Shown here: positions 8,876-18,400 of the stretch, one piece after another
How the letters are laid out: every line of letters starts with the position of its first letter
Numbering within the stretch: position 1 is the first letter of the stretch
From: Bacteroides sp. OM05-12
Lineage (GTDB): Bacteria > Bacteroidota > Bacteroidia > Bacteroidales > Bacteroidaceae
NCBI RefSeq assembly: GCF_003438995.1
Contig: NZ_QSUN01000035.1
Span: 1-27,878 of the forward strand
Direction: 5' to 3'
Length of the DNA: 27,878 nucleotides
Program-made: the position numbers and the translations under genes
The notes under the pieces: model-generated
Database searches by the model: none
Told to the model about the DNA's origin: nothing
Seen by the model: only the letters and a program-made list of their open reading frames with translations

Positions 8876-9387
8876 AAAGTGAGAATATTGTTTTAACTGT
8901 TTGCCTGGTATTTGCAATAAGTGTCATTACCTGTCTATCCGTTCAAAGTTGTAAAAGTCACCAGTTTCGGAGAAATATAAGTTTGGAGATTGATAGTATT
9001 AATAACAAAAGGATGGATTCACATAACGAAACTGATTCTATCTGGCAATTAATGAAAAAGAATAACCTGTATTGGGAGTGGACTTCCGAAATATATGTGC
9101 CGGTAATGGATAGTACGGGCAATGTATCGGGAAGTATATTGTCCGGACGCGAAACGTTTAAGGCCAAAGTTGAAAATGAAAGTGGAGAAGAGGTTTCCGT
9201 TCGAACAAAAGAAAGTATGTTAGAAAGCTCCTCATCCGGCGTAAAGAAGAAGCTGGATGAGGAGGTACAGGAAAAGAGTAAACCCGACAGCCCGGTAAAC
9301 ATAAATTTCATTGTTTGTATTGTTGTATTGTTTATATTATCAATAATAGCTGTTTTAATAAGGAAAAAGACACGTCACTTATTATAG
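8872..9387 (+). CDS. Candidate unimolecular spanin (outer-membrane lipoprotein plus inner-membrane anchor)
   Basis: A 171-residue protein with a hydrophobic N-terminus (residues 6-23) ending in possible lipobox cysteines (C27 in SVQSC, or C21), a hydrophilic middle of about 115 residues rich in S, E and K, and a second hydrophobic segment at residues 146-163 followed by RKKTRH. An N-terminal lipoprotein signal plus a C-terminal membrane span is the design of unimolecular spanins such as T1 gp11, which join both membranes and fuse them in the last step of lysis. The gene overlaps the endolysin stop by ATGA, where spanin genes are expected. The lipobox is not canonical, so the N-terminal segment could instead be a plain membrane anchor. 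No sequence family was recognised. Confidence 0.75.
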   Translation: MKSENIVLTVCLVFAISVITCLSVQSCKSHQFRRNISLEIDSINNKRMDSHNETDSIWQLMKKNNLYWEWTSEIYVPVMDSTGNVSGSILSGRETFKAKVENESGEEVSVRTKESMLESSSSGVKKKLDEEVQEKSKPDSPVNINFIVCIVVLFILSIIAVLIRKKTRHLL

Positions 9388-9399
9388 CTATCATTGGAG

Positions 9400-9434
9400 A
9401 AGCCTACTGTCTGTGAAGATCGTGGGCTTTTTTT
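9400..9434 (+). terminator. Rho-independent terminator after the lysis cassette
   Basis: AAGCCTAC (9400-9407) pairs with GTGGGCTT (9422-9429) with one G-T wobble; the loop is 14 bases and T residues run to 9434. It sits 12 bases after the spanin candidate and its T-run leads directly into promoter copy 3, as at 3868-3903. Confidence 0.8.
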
Positions 9435-9436
9435 AT

Positions 9437-9471
9437 GTCCTTTTTTAAAGGGGGACGTTTCTTTAATTTTG
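9437..9471 (+). promoter_or_regulatory. Phage late promoter copy 3 (before adhesin module)
   Basis: GTCCTTTT (9437-9444), 19 bases, then TAATTTTG (9464-9471), in exact register with the copies at 3896 and 7860. The ATG of the next gene is only 5 bases downstream (9476), so transcription is expected to begin at or within a base or two of the start codon. Confidence 0.75.
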
Positions 9472-9475
9472 CTAC

Positions 9476-9748
9476 ATGGATGTATATGAAGCAATACGGA
9501 GAATGAGGGAGAAAAGCGAAAAAAGGGAATGCTTTTCTTTTAGTTTTATGAGCTACAGTTATGAACGTGGCAAAAGTGAAGGAATAGTAGAAATTCAAAA
9601 TGCCCGGTTACGTAAACAATCTACAAAAGAGAAGAACCGTTTCGCCGATATTATGCTCAACTTTATTAATTTGGATACTTTGGAATACGGCATGTGCTAT
9701 CAAGTGTTATTATTAACTTATGAGGGAGAGGAATTAGAATTATCATGA
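9476..9748 (+). CDS. Small conserved phage protein, function unknown
   Basis: A 90-residue protein beginning MDVYEAIRRMREKS, with SFSFMSYSYERGKSEG and VEIQNARLRKQS following. I remember this pattern (AIRRMRELS, FSFMSYSY, G-I-V-E, ARLRK) as recurring in Bacteroides phages just ahead of large tail genes, which supports a real gene starting at this ATG, but no function is known to me. It is mixed helix and strand, basic, with no membrane segment. Its start codon is 5 bases after a -7 promoter box, so its message may be leaderless. It overlaps the next gene by ATGA (9745-9748) and so may be coupled to it, perhaps as an assembly factor. Confidence 0.85.
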   Translation: MDVYEAIRRMREKSEKRECFSFSFMSYSYERGKSEGIVEIQNARLRKQSTKEKNRFADIMLNFINLDTLEYGMCYQVLLLTYEGEELELS

Positions 9749-12189
9749 ATACGGATTTTGAATATATAGTTCCTTGGAACGGTGCTAATGATACGGGACG
9801 TGATGTTCGTCTAAAATTAGAGAGAAACTTTCAAAAGATAGCAAATGATCTTTGGGAATTGGTTGAAAACGATAATGATTTATTGGACCTGATCAATCAA
9901 CGGCTAAGTAAGGTTGATGATGATACGGCAGCCGGATTAATTACTTTTTTAAAAGGCATAATTACCGATTCAATACGCTCACGCCAATATACTTCCGGTG
10001 CTTTGGGGGCTGGTTTCGCTGCTTATATCAATAATTCGGGTAGATCAGTGGCGGAAGTCGATGAACTCATTGTCAGAGTAAAAGCGATATTTCATGAACT
10101 CGTTATTGAAATTCTAAGTCATGTAGGGGGTGAAGTAATTCTTTCTCCGGCTTCAATGAAATGTATAAGGGTTGAAGAACAGGAGGATACTTATAGATGC
10201 TATTTCAAAAGTACGGATGGTGATACCACGATCAATAATGAATTCGTTCTGCACGATCAGGCAAGATGCCAAACCTTCAACATCAAGCCCGGTGTGCATG
10301 AGAATGTGTCTAATCGGTTTTATTGGAGGCTTGTTACCGGTATTGGTGATGATTATATTGATTTGTCAAAAACGGATTGTTATGATAATAGTGATATTCC
10401 TAAAGCAGGTGATGATATTGTGCAATTAGGGAACCGTGATCCTGAACAAGAAGAACGGCAAAATGCAATAATCCTTTCCTCTTATGGTCCGGACGCTCCG
10501 AGTATTAAACAATATATGTATATTGACCATTATACTCTGGAAGGAAAAGAATGTACAGTGGTTTCCCCTCATGGCAATGTATTTACTGGTGATTTCATTT
10601 TAAAAACAGGCATTAACATAGCAACGCAGCTCCAAGTTCTTGAAAACTTAATTAAAACAGAGATACAGAATATTGAATATATTATCAATGATGCAGACAA
10701 TTATCTGACAAATGCTAGTTTTACTGCTGATTTAGATAATTGGATAACAGGAAGTAGTGTCTCTGTATATGAAGATAACTCCAGTTTATTGACCGTAAAT
10801 GAGAGACTGTATACTGCTAATGAGTCATTTGTCGGATTGGCTAGTTATAATGGAAAATACATGCTCCGGATTAAAAATGGATTTATTAAACAACTCGCCA
10901 GTGTTATTAAAGATCCTAGCAACATCGGAGTATTTTATGTCTCATTCAAATACTATTGTACAGAAGCAGGAACTTTGTCCTGTGGCTTTAAAAACCAAGA
11001 GTTGTACAATGAAATTGAAATAACAGAGAACCGGACGCCTAAGATACACGAATTCTCCGGAGTATGGGACGGAACTAGAGATTTTATACTGGAATTCTCC
11101 GGTGAGATATACGTATCACTTGTCTCATTAACGAATAAGCCTTTGGATGATTTCAAAGTAGAGATCAACTCCAAATTCGAGCAAATGGCCGATTCGATAA
11201 AAGCATGTGTCACTAGCATAAACAATCTGACTAATACGGTAAAAGAGAGTGGCTTCCAAACGACAGCAGACGGCACTAAAATATATGCATGGTATGTCGA
11301 CGGGGACGGGAAAAAGAAATTAAGCCTTTTCAATGTGACACCCGATGGCATATTTTTAGACAGCTCATTTATTAATGTCAAAGGAGTAGTTAACTTTGAG
11401 AGCTTCACTCCGGAATTCCAGGCTGCATTTGAACTCTATTTCAGCAATGCAAGTATGACGGCCAAAGATGACATCGCCCGTCAACTCGGTTATACAAACT
11501 ATGCACAACTTGTAGAAAACGCAGCGGCCTCCGGAAACACGCTTATTGTCGGAGGATATTTGAATACTAAATTAATTGATGTGGCTACTCTGCTTGCCGG
11601 AAATATTGTCTCTGAAATGATAAATACCAACGGTATCAATATTGCCGATCGATTCATATTTAATAAAGATTCAAAAGTCGTGACTTTAGGAAATTTGAAG
11701 ATACTCGAGTCCGGTGCATTAGCCGGTGGTAATGCTGTGTTTGATGATGTAGAGCGCTTTATCTTCGATTCATCAAAACCAATTACCGAAGCTAATTTCG
11801 AAAATTTCATTATTGACAGGATCGCCCAAATGACAACGATCATATTAGGTTTGGCTCCCGGCATGTTAGTTACTCAAGATAAAAATTATCCCGTATATCT
11901 ACCGGACATAAAGGATCTCAATGAAAGGGGATTAAGTTTATTCGGATTCCGACTGACTATCATCGCTTCCGGGAAATGGAGAATCACTAATACCGAATAT
12001 GATATTGGATTTAAATATTCAATACAATGTCGTACAGAAAACAGGTATGAAGGAACTGATTTTGACTCTAGGACATACATCAGGGACAATAACTTTGGAG
12101 TTATGAATGAAATAAAAATGGCGAAAGGAGATATCCTCGAACTATATTATTATAATGGAGACTATTATCTTTTAAATCAACGAAATTAA
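9745..12189 (+). CDS. Large tail structural/adhesin protein
   Basis: An 814-residue protein. The N-terminal 300 residues contain a stretch I remember as highly conserved in Bacteroides phage tail proteins (SRQYTSGALGAGFAAY, LIVRVKAIFHELVIEILS, FYWRLVTGIGDDYI), probably the part that docks on the tail tip. A helical linker (about 290-320) leads to a jelly-roll-like segment starting NASFTADLDNW near residue 321 and running to about 465; such folds often bind carbohydrate. The rest holds a short coiled coil (FEQMADSIKACVTSINNLTN) and beta-rich repeats. A role as central tail fibre or receptor-contacting protein is likely; the ligand is unknown. It overlaps the preceding gene by four bases and is one base from the next. 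Confidence 0.85.
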   Translation: MNTDFEYIVPWNGANDTGRDVRLKLERNFQKIANDLWELVENDNDLLDLINQRLSKVDDDTAAGLITFLKGIITDSIRSRQYTSGALGAGFAAYINNSGRSVAEVDELIVRVKAIFHELVIEILSHVGGEVILSPASMKCIRVEEQEDTYRCYFKSTDGDTTINNEFVLHDQARCQTFNIKPGVHENVSNRFYWRLVTGIGDDYIDLSKTDCYDNSDIPKAGDDIVQLGNRDPEQEERQNAIILSSYGPDAPSIKQYMYIDHYTLEGKECTVVSPHGNVFTGDFILKTGINIATQLQVLENLIKTEIQNIEYIINDADNYLTNASFTADLDNWITGSSVSVYEDNSSLLTVNERLYTANESFVGLASYNGKYMLRIKNGFIKQLASVIKDPSNIGVFYVSFKYYCTEAGTLSCGFKNQELYNEIEITENRTPKIHEFSGVWDGTRDFILEFSGEIYVSLVSLTNKPLDDFKVEINSKFEQMADSIKACVTSINNLTNTVKESGFQTTADGTKIYAWYVDGDGKKKLSLFNVTPDGIFLDSSFINVKGVVNFESFTPEFQAAFELYFSNASMTAKDDIARQLGYTNYAQLVENAAASGNTLIVGGYLNTKLIDVATLLAGNIVSEMINTNGINIADRFIFNKDSKVVTLGNLKILESGALAGGNAVFDDVERFIFDSSKPITEANFENFIIDRIAQMTTIILGLAPGMLVTQDKNYPVYLPDIKDLNERGLSLFGFRLTIIASGKWRITNTEYDIGFKYSIQCRTENRYEGTDFDSRTYIRDNNFGVMNEIKMAKGDILELYYYNGDYYLLNQRN

Positions 12190-12190
12190 T

Positions 12191-15100
12191 ATGGCACTGG
12201 ATATTACACAGGAAGAATTACGTGAGTTGGCCATACTCGTGGCTCCGCTAATCAAATCGAATGCTACGGACGTGGGGACTACCCCATTTGTTGATTCACT
12301 GGACGGTATCAGTTCATTACCGGCAGTACACCGGGTAAACGGTATTACCAAGATAGTTCGTGCAGCCATTTCTAAGTTGAAAGGAGACAAAGGGGATGAT
12401 GGCCGGGCCCTGGAATTTATCATAATAGACAGTTTTGACACTTATGAAGAATTAGTCACTGCTTATCCTGAAGGCCCTGAACGGAATGGATTTTTCAAAG
12501 TAGGTGAAAGCTTATATATCTGGGTGAACGGAAAATATGAATACTTGAACTTTGATGTATTCCGTTCTTTCGCCAAAGAACAATTTGTAGAGATTGCTCC
12601 GGCAGGAAATGATATAATAATCACTCATACGAAAACACCCTATGCAAAAGTGACTTTATCCGGTAATCCTGAAGTGTTTGATATCACCATCAATAACACA
12701 AAAGACGGAAGTGTCGGAAAGATACTTTTATCTCAAACCGGGAATAAAAGAATCTATTTTACCTCTTTTGATGTTATAGGCAACGTAGACCTTCCGACCG
12801 ATGCCGGCTCTATCATCCTGATTACTTATAACCGCGTAGGCGATAAGATCTACATTCATTCGGATGTCGTTTTGGGTGGCAGTAATCCCACATTCGGTAA
12901 ACTCCGCAATGTGGACCAATCCGTCGATACAGCTCCGGTAGGTTCTTTCCCGGTCAAAGGCGAAGAATTTTGGAGTTATGTTACACCTGTTACCGGTGAA
13001 ATTTCCGATATAAAGAAAATGATTGTTCCTGTTTTCAATCCCGAAACAAAAAAATGGTTGTTTGTTCCGGCCGGTTATTTCAGCAGCGGAGGTGACATTC
13101 CTGCCGATCCTGATTTCTTTACTATATCTACTTCTTATTGGGGTGGTGATGACGGGACATGGGGAACGATACAACCATTAGGTAACACAAAAGTAAGCAA
13201 GGGAAGTAGCCTTACGGTGAAGATAAATGCGAATGAGGGCTATGAAGTCAGCCGTGTCAATGTGGATGCAACCGATCAGGGGGCCATTGCCGAATATACA
13301 TTCCAAAACATTCAGGATAATCATACGATGTATGCCTGGTTCCGCAAAGAAATCATCAGATATACCATTTCAGTAGGAATAAATCCATCCAATATAAGGC
13401 AATGTACGGTTACTGCCGTGGGTAGCGGAGTTACCGTAACCCCGAATGAGGACAATAGCAGCTACTTGATAACTGTGGAACAAGGTGGCAAGGCTACGGT
13501 TACCATCGTTCCCGAAGAAGGTTATCAGGTTCAACAATTAAATGTAGATAAGGCACCTCAAGGTTCAGTGTCCGAATATACATTCCTGGATGTGCAGGCT
13601 GATCATACGATGTACGTATGGATGGAAGAGGCGGAGATACAAAGTGGTGATACGGATTTCTTAACCCGTAGCGACAAACCGGGTGTGTTCTATTCAGGTA
13701 TTGGAATGTGCCTCGCATCACTAAAAGAGGATTATCCGGGAAAACTGACAAGGGATGTCGTGATTTCGTGTGTCAAGAAGGCTACCGAAATACGCTCTTC
13801 ACAGTATAATTCAGAATTTGGCATATGGACGGCAAAGCTGGAGAATTGGAACAAGGACAGCCGGTACACATTGACGATTGACGGGAAAAACCTGTACACG
13901 ATCGACTGCCGGTGGCTGGGCGGTTTTGACATAAATGGCGTGGACAATATCATTATCAAAAATCTGACGATGCGGAATTACTGCAACTTTTCCGGACAGG
14001 ATGCACCGGAAGAACTTTCGGCGGTGATGGTTCGCGGATCAGATGATGCCAAGATAAAAAACATCGTTGTCTACAACTGTACATTTGACGGGTATTATGA
14101 AAATGATCTCGGATACCGGGCGTTCTCATGTAATTGTCTGCGGTTCAAGAAAACATCAAATTTCATTGTTGATTCTTGTGATTTTCAAAAAGCCGGTGCT
14201 GTGGTCATTTATACCAACGGCGCGGAATCGGTTGAAATCACCCGCAATAATTTACAGGGGGATTACTACATTGAAGGCGGTGGAGTGTCACACGCTTATG
14301 TACTCCAATTGGATTCTTACAACGGGGTTCTGAAACTCCATGATAATATCATTGACGGGGCGACAATGATCGAATACGCCTGCTCGTTCAGCGGATTCGA
14401 TACCATTGACATGTGCCGGAATACCATCAAGAATACAGCGGGGCAGGTATTCACACTGCCTAAGCCGGTAACAAACTTTGTAATTGAATCGAATGTGTTT
14501 TACAACAATATCACCAAAGGGCAGTACGTGTACACCCGCCGTATTATGGGTGCTGCCGATATCAAGAATTTGGATATCCGCAACAATACAGTCTACTTCA
14601 ATGGTGAATTCAGCACCAATCAGGAATTCATATCGGCGGGAATTGTAGATAAGTTGACTAATTGCAACAATATCTATATCAATCATCTTGCCAATGCCCA
14701 TGCTGTATTTGTCCTTACAGGCTTAAAGGAATACATATCCTATAACAACCTCTATGCTTCAGCATTCTGGGATAATAAGCCGGAGGAACGGTTTGTAAAA
14801 TTCAAAATACTCGACATTCCGCAAATAGAGGGTGGCGCAGAGGATGGATACCTTGATTTCAGCTTTGAAACCCGTAAACTCAGCGAATACCAGAGCCGTG
14901 GCTATGAAACCAATTCCGTAGCTGTCAGTGCGACCGATAAGGTGCTTAACGCGGACAACGGAGGCGATTACAAGTTATTGGCGTCACTCAAGGATACTTA
15001 TCCCGCCAATATGGATTATATGTCAGAGTTTGACAGAGAGTACCTGAAATCCGTTGCGAGAGGCAATATAGGTGCTTATAATTTGGACGGTGTTGTCTGG

Positions 15101-15400
15101 GACGAATCGACAGACACCAGCTCCGGATATGAGGGCACTAACATCGTGGATTTGGTTACATTCAATAATTCGGCGGCATACAGGGTTCCGACGGATGACC
15201 TGCTTTTACTGCGCATCAACAGCAAGAAAAGGGGGATATTGTTCAAGTCTACATTCACACCGGAAACGGGGGACGCAATTATGCGTTTCGGGCAATTTGT
15301 ATCCGTAGCATTGTACTGTGTGTCTGCCGATGGGATGTACGTGAGCGATAATCCTTATACATTAACAATAGAAGACAATAGCTATGAGTCAGATTTATAA
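12191..15400 (+). CDS. Tailspike-like adhesin with repeat domains and a beta-helix
   Basis: A 1069-residue protein with modular layout. Residues 1-75 look like an attachment segment, followed by GDKGDDG, a very short collagen-like turn. Residues about 309-386 and 391-478 are two repeat units like divergent InlB B-repeats. From about residue 560 to 860 the sequence has the N-x-I/F-x-N-N rhythm of a right-handed parallel beta-helix (DNIIIKNLTMRNY, SNFIVDSCDF, ESVEITRNNL, NFVIESNVFYNN), the pectate-lyase-like fold used by many tailspikes to bind or cut surface polysaccharide. No catalytic residues can be named. Parts of the beta-helix region are GC-rich (34 of 60 bases in both 13861-13920 and 13981-14040) compared with many upstream genes. 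It overlaps the next gene by 17 bases. Confidence 0.85.
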   Translation: MALDITQEELRELAILVAPLIKSNATDVGTTPFVDSLDGISSLPAVHRVNGITKIVRAAISKLKGDKGDDGRALEFIIIDSFDTYEELVTAYPEGPERNGFFKVGESLYIWVNGKYEYLNFDVFRSFAKEQFVEIAPAGNDIIITHTKTPYAKVTLSGNPEVFDITINNTKDGSVGKILLSQTGNKRIYFTSFDVIGNVDLPTDAGSIILITYNRVGDKIYIHSDVVLGGSNPTFGKLRNVDQSVDTAPVGSFPVKGEEFWSYVTPVTGEISDIKKMIVPVFNPETKKWLFVPAGYFSSGGDIPADPDFFTISTSYWGGDDGTWGTIQPLGNTKVSKGSSLTVKINANEGYEVSRVNVDATDQGAIAEYTFQNIQDNHTMYAWFRKEIIRYTISVGINPSNIRQCTVTAVGSGVTVTPNEDNSSYLITVEQGGKATVTIVPEEGYQVQQLNVDKAPQGSVSEYTFLDVQADHTMYVWMEEAEIQSGDTDFLTRSDKPGVFYSGIGMCLASLKEDYPGKLTRDVVISCVKKATEIRSSQYNSEFGIWTAKLENWNKDSRYTLTIDGKNLYTIDCRWLGGFDINGVDNIIIKNLTMRNYCNFSGQDAPEELSAVMVRGSDDAKIKNIVVYNCTFDGYYENDLGYRAFSCNCLRFKKTSNFIVDSCDFQKAGAVVIYTNGAESVEITRNNLQGDYYIEGGGVSHAYVLQLDSYNGVLKLHDNIIDGATMIEYACSFSGFDTIDMCRNTIKNTAGQVFTLPKPVTNFVIESNVFYNNITKGQYVYTRRIMGAADIKNLDIRNNTVYFNGEFSTNQEFISAGIVDKLTNCNNIYINHLANAHAVFVLTGLKEYISYNNLYASAFWDNKPEERFVKFKILDIPQIEGGAEDGYLDFSFETRKLSEYQSRGYETNSVAVSATDKVLNADNGGDYKLLASLKDTYPANMDYMSEFDREYLKSVARGNIGAYNLDGVVWDESTDTSSGYEGTNIVDLVTFNNSAAYRVPTDDLLLLRINSKKRGILFKSTFTPETGDAIMRFGQFVSVALYCVSADGMYVSDNPYTLTIEDNSYESDL
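13112..13633 (+). repeat. Two tandem InlB B-like repeat units encoded in the tailspike gene
   Basis: Unit 1 contains GYEVSRVNVDA, AEYTFQNIQ and NHTMYAWF; unit 2 contains GYQVQQLNVDK, SEYTFLDVQ and DHTMYVWM. The two align over about 75-90 residues, with unit 2 having a longer front part. The pattern GY-x-V-x(2)-V-x-V-D...YTF-x-N-V...HT-x-x-V-x-F is that of the divergent InlB B-repeat domain common in secreted proteins of gut bacteria. They probably act as a spacer or ligand-binding stalk between the attachment end and the beta-helix. Confidence 0.7.
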
Positions 15401-18400
15401 CAATAAATTAATAGGCGGCATCGGAAGGGTGCAGCTTAATACCAAGGCGAGCAATTCATTTCCGCTGGTTGGTGAAACCGTAACCCTTCAGGCTCTGACT
15501 AAATGGGCGCAGCGCATCGAGTTCATAAAAAAGCAAAGTTTGGAGGGATCACCGATTAACGAGACAATAAACAACACATCGCAGGCAACGGAAACCACAA
15601 TCACTGTAACCACTGAAGGCGAGCTGCAGCAAAAGGTACGTGCAATGAATTTCGACAATGACGGGATTACCGGGCTTTTTTCCGCCGAGAAATCACGCTA
15701 TCTGTACGCTATGCAACCGCAACAGTTACCGTATTTCGATGTCGAAGTATCCGAAATCGTGCGCGTGGGTGATATCGGTTCTATCACCGTCAAACCTGAT
15801 AACGGCTATTCCTTTACCCGTGAACATACCATTACAGCGAAGATTTACCGTGAGGATGAAAAGGGCAATCCTGTAAGGACATTGACGTTCGATACCGGAG
15901 GCACGGTTGAGGGTGATACTGACAGCTTTTCTTTTTCCGAAGCGTCAGACCGTGGTATCTATGACATTGAGGTATCTGTGACCGATGTGTTGCTTGGGCG
16001 TACATTGGTAAAGCGGATAAATAAAATTATCACGATTACCCCACGGCTGGCTGTCCGGCCGTCCGAGGGACAACAGCCTTTCGGTATTATTAACGGGGAT
16101 CATGGGACGAAAATACAGATGTACAGGACGGGGGTAAACGATTTGTACGCGACATTTGAAGTGCCTAACCTGACATTTTATACCAATATCAATATCGCCA
16201 ATTTCCCTGCCGGATATGATGCCTATACTTTGGTGTTGTCGAAGCCGGCATCGGAAGACGGCAATGTGTATTCCAAGATACGTCTGGCGGGTAATGGCAA
16301 TGGAGGGGTTGCGAATGCGAGCGGCACACCGCAATTCTCGTATGAGCACCCCCTTGTGATTACCATTGACAGCCCGACACCGGTAGAGTTTCACGGGTCA
16401 GCCTATCACTGTGTAAATTATGACGGTGACATTCACCACACCGTATGGGATGGAAGGGGATATTATAACTTGCATAACGGTATCAAATTCACTAAAAATC
16501 CCGTTACCGGGGAATTGCCGACAACCTGCTTTCAGCTCCTGAACGGAACAAGCGATGCGGAATTGTTCGAGCTGGAAATGACGGATGTAAAGTTCAGTGC
16601 GATTATGAGCAAAACCGATCCGAACGCTACAAATCCTATTTATTGGTACGGTAATTTTGAGCAGCATAATTTTTGGTTTCATCATAACTATACGCACGAT
16701 ACGACTTGCGAAGGTTGCTATCTTGGATATTACACCTCCGAGCAGGTCGAAACAACCTATACCGGCGAAACGGTATCGTTCAAAAACTTGAAAGGCGAAG
16801 CGGTGACGTATGTAAAGGGACAGAAATACCCTAAGAAAGCGCACTACCTGACAAATTTCCGCTTTTACAGGAATCTGTATGAGCGTACCGGGTATGATGG
16901 CGTACAGATATCAAATTCAGAAGGCGATGTCTGTTACAATACACTCATCGGGTGCTCATACAAGGAGGAAGCAAGCCAAACTTCCGGGCTATCCATTCAG
17001 AGTTTGACGGGAAAATGCTATAATAATTTCATTTATGACAGCCACGGGCCTAACCTTCAAATAGGCCCCATTGGAAATTTGGACGTATTTAACAATGTGG
17101 TTTATTCTACCAGAGGTTCAGGCATCCAGTTCCTTTTTAATTTCGCCACCCCTGAAATTAATCCTACCGGAGCGACAAGTAACGTGATAAACAATGACAT
17201 TCAAATTCTCTTTCACAACAATGTGCTTGTTACGCCCGGACGGACGGTCAACGGGCGTAATACGGTGCAGGTGATGGGTGTGCATTTATATGACAATGTT
17301 CTGGCGAACAATGGTACGCTGTTTACCAATATGTCTACAGCTACACTGGCTAAATGGAATGAGCAGGCGGTAAACAATGTGATTTTTAATTTTGATGAGC
17401 TGTATGAAAAATGCGCGGAATATAAGATTTCAGATTATGAAAATGCCGATTTTCGAATCGCACACGATAGTCCTTTAGCTAGAATGGGAACCGGACGCAG
17501 TTTTGATTTTGACTATCAGGGTTACAAGAATTGGTTTAATTCGGTGTATCCGGTAGGCCCGTTTATGGGAAAATACATTGACGCTTCAATTGCCGATAGC
17601 AGCGTACGCCTGAAAAGTGTATTGCTTGAGCTTGACACATCCATTGATAACGGTGTAAAGGTTACATTGACGTGTATCGGTACTCCTACCCATTACAGGC
17701 TGGGTGAGAGTGAGGATTTGAGTTCTCTTCCTTGGTTGGAATGGACAGAAGATATCACTTATGCCTTTGACAGTTTCGGGATGAAGACTTTGTATGCCCA
17801 GATTAAAAAGGATTCGGACGTATCGGAAGTTATGGGCGGGTCAATAAATATACCGGATACTAGCAATAAAATTGTAATTTCATTAGGCTGGGGCAAGGCA
17901 CTTCTGGGTAATAAGACAAGTTTGTTCGATTCCGATAACTTACTCACAAGAACCGCTATTACGACACAGGGAGCTGTCGGTACATTGTATTCTATATCCG
18001 GCGATATTGCAGGAACAATGACTAAAGTGGATTCGGAAGGGGCTTCCCTTATGTCTGATAATAATAAAGGTCTCACCACAGGGGATAATTCAGGTATTTA
18101 TCCGGATGAGATACTGGAGCGCAATATATGTACATCCGCAAATACGGAGAAGTACCGTGAGTATAAGATAGATATACCTGCCGGCACATATAAGGTGAGA
18201 TTGTTCTGTTCGACTATATCCAGAGCGGATGCCGACAGGTCAACGTATAAGCTGTCTGTTGGTGGTACTGAAACATTATTTGAAAAGCCTGCCGGTTTTG
18301 TACTCAACAGCAATCTTTCCACATGGTTGGAACAAACCATAACCGTAGGGAATGATGGGTTTAATATACTATTTGGAGTAAATTCATCCGGTGCATACAT

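Noticed and set aside
12728..13174. Long minus-strand open frames inside the adhesin genes (also 14288-14701, 15945-16394, 16398-16844)
   Set aside because: They are antisense to genes with clear domain structure and reflect the GC-richer codon use there; no promoter or recognisable protein pattern supports them.
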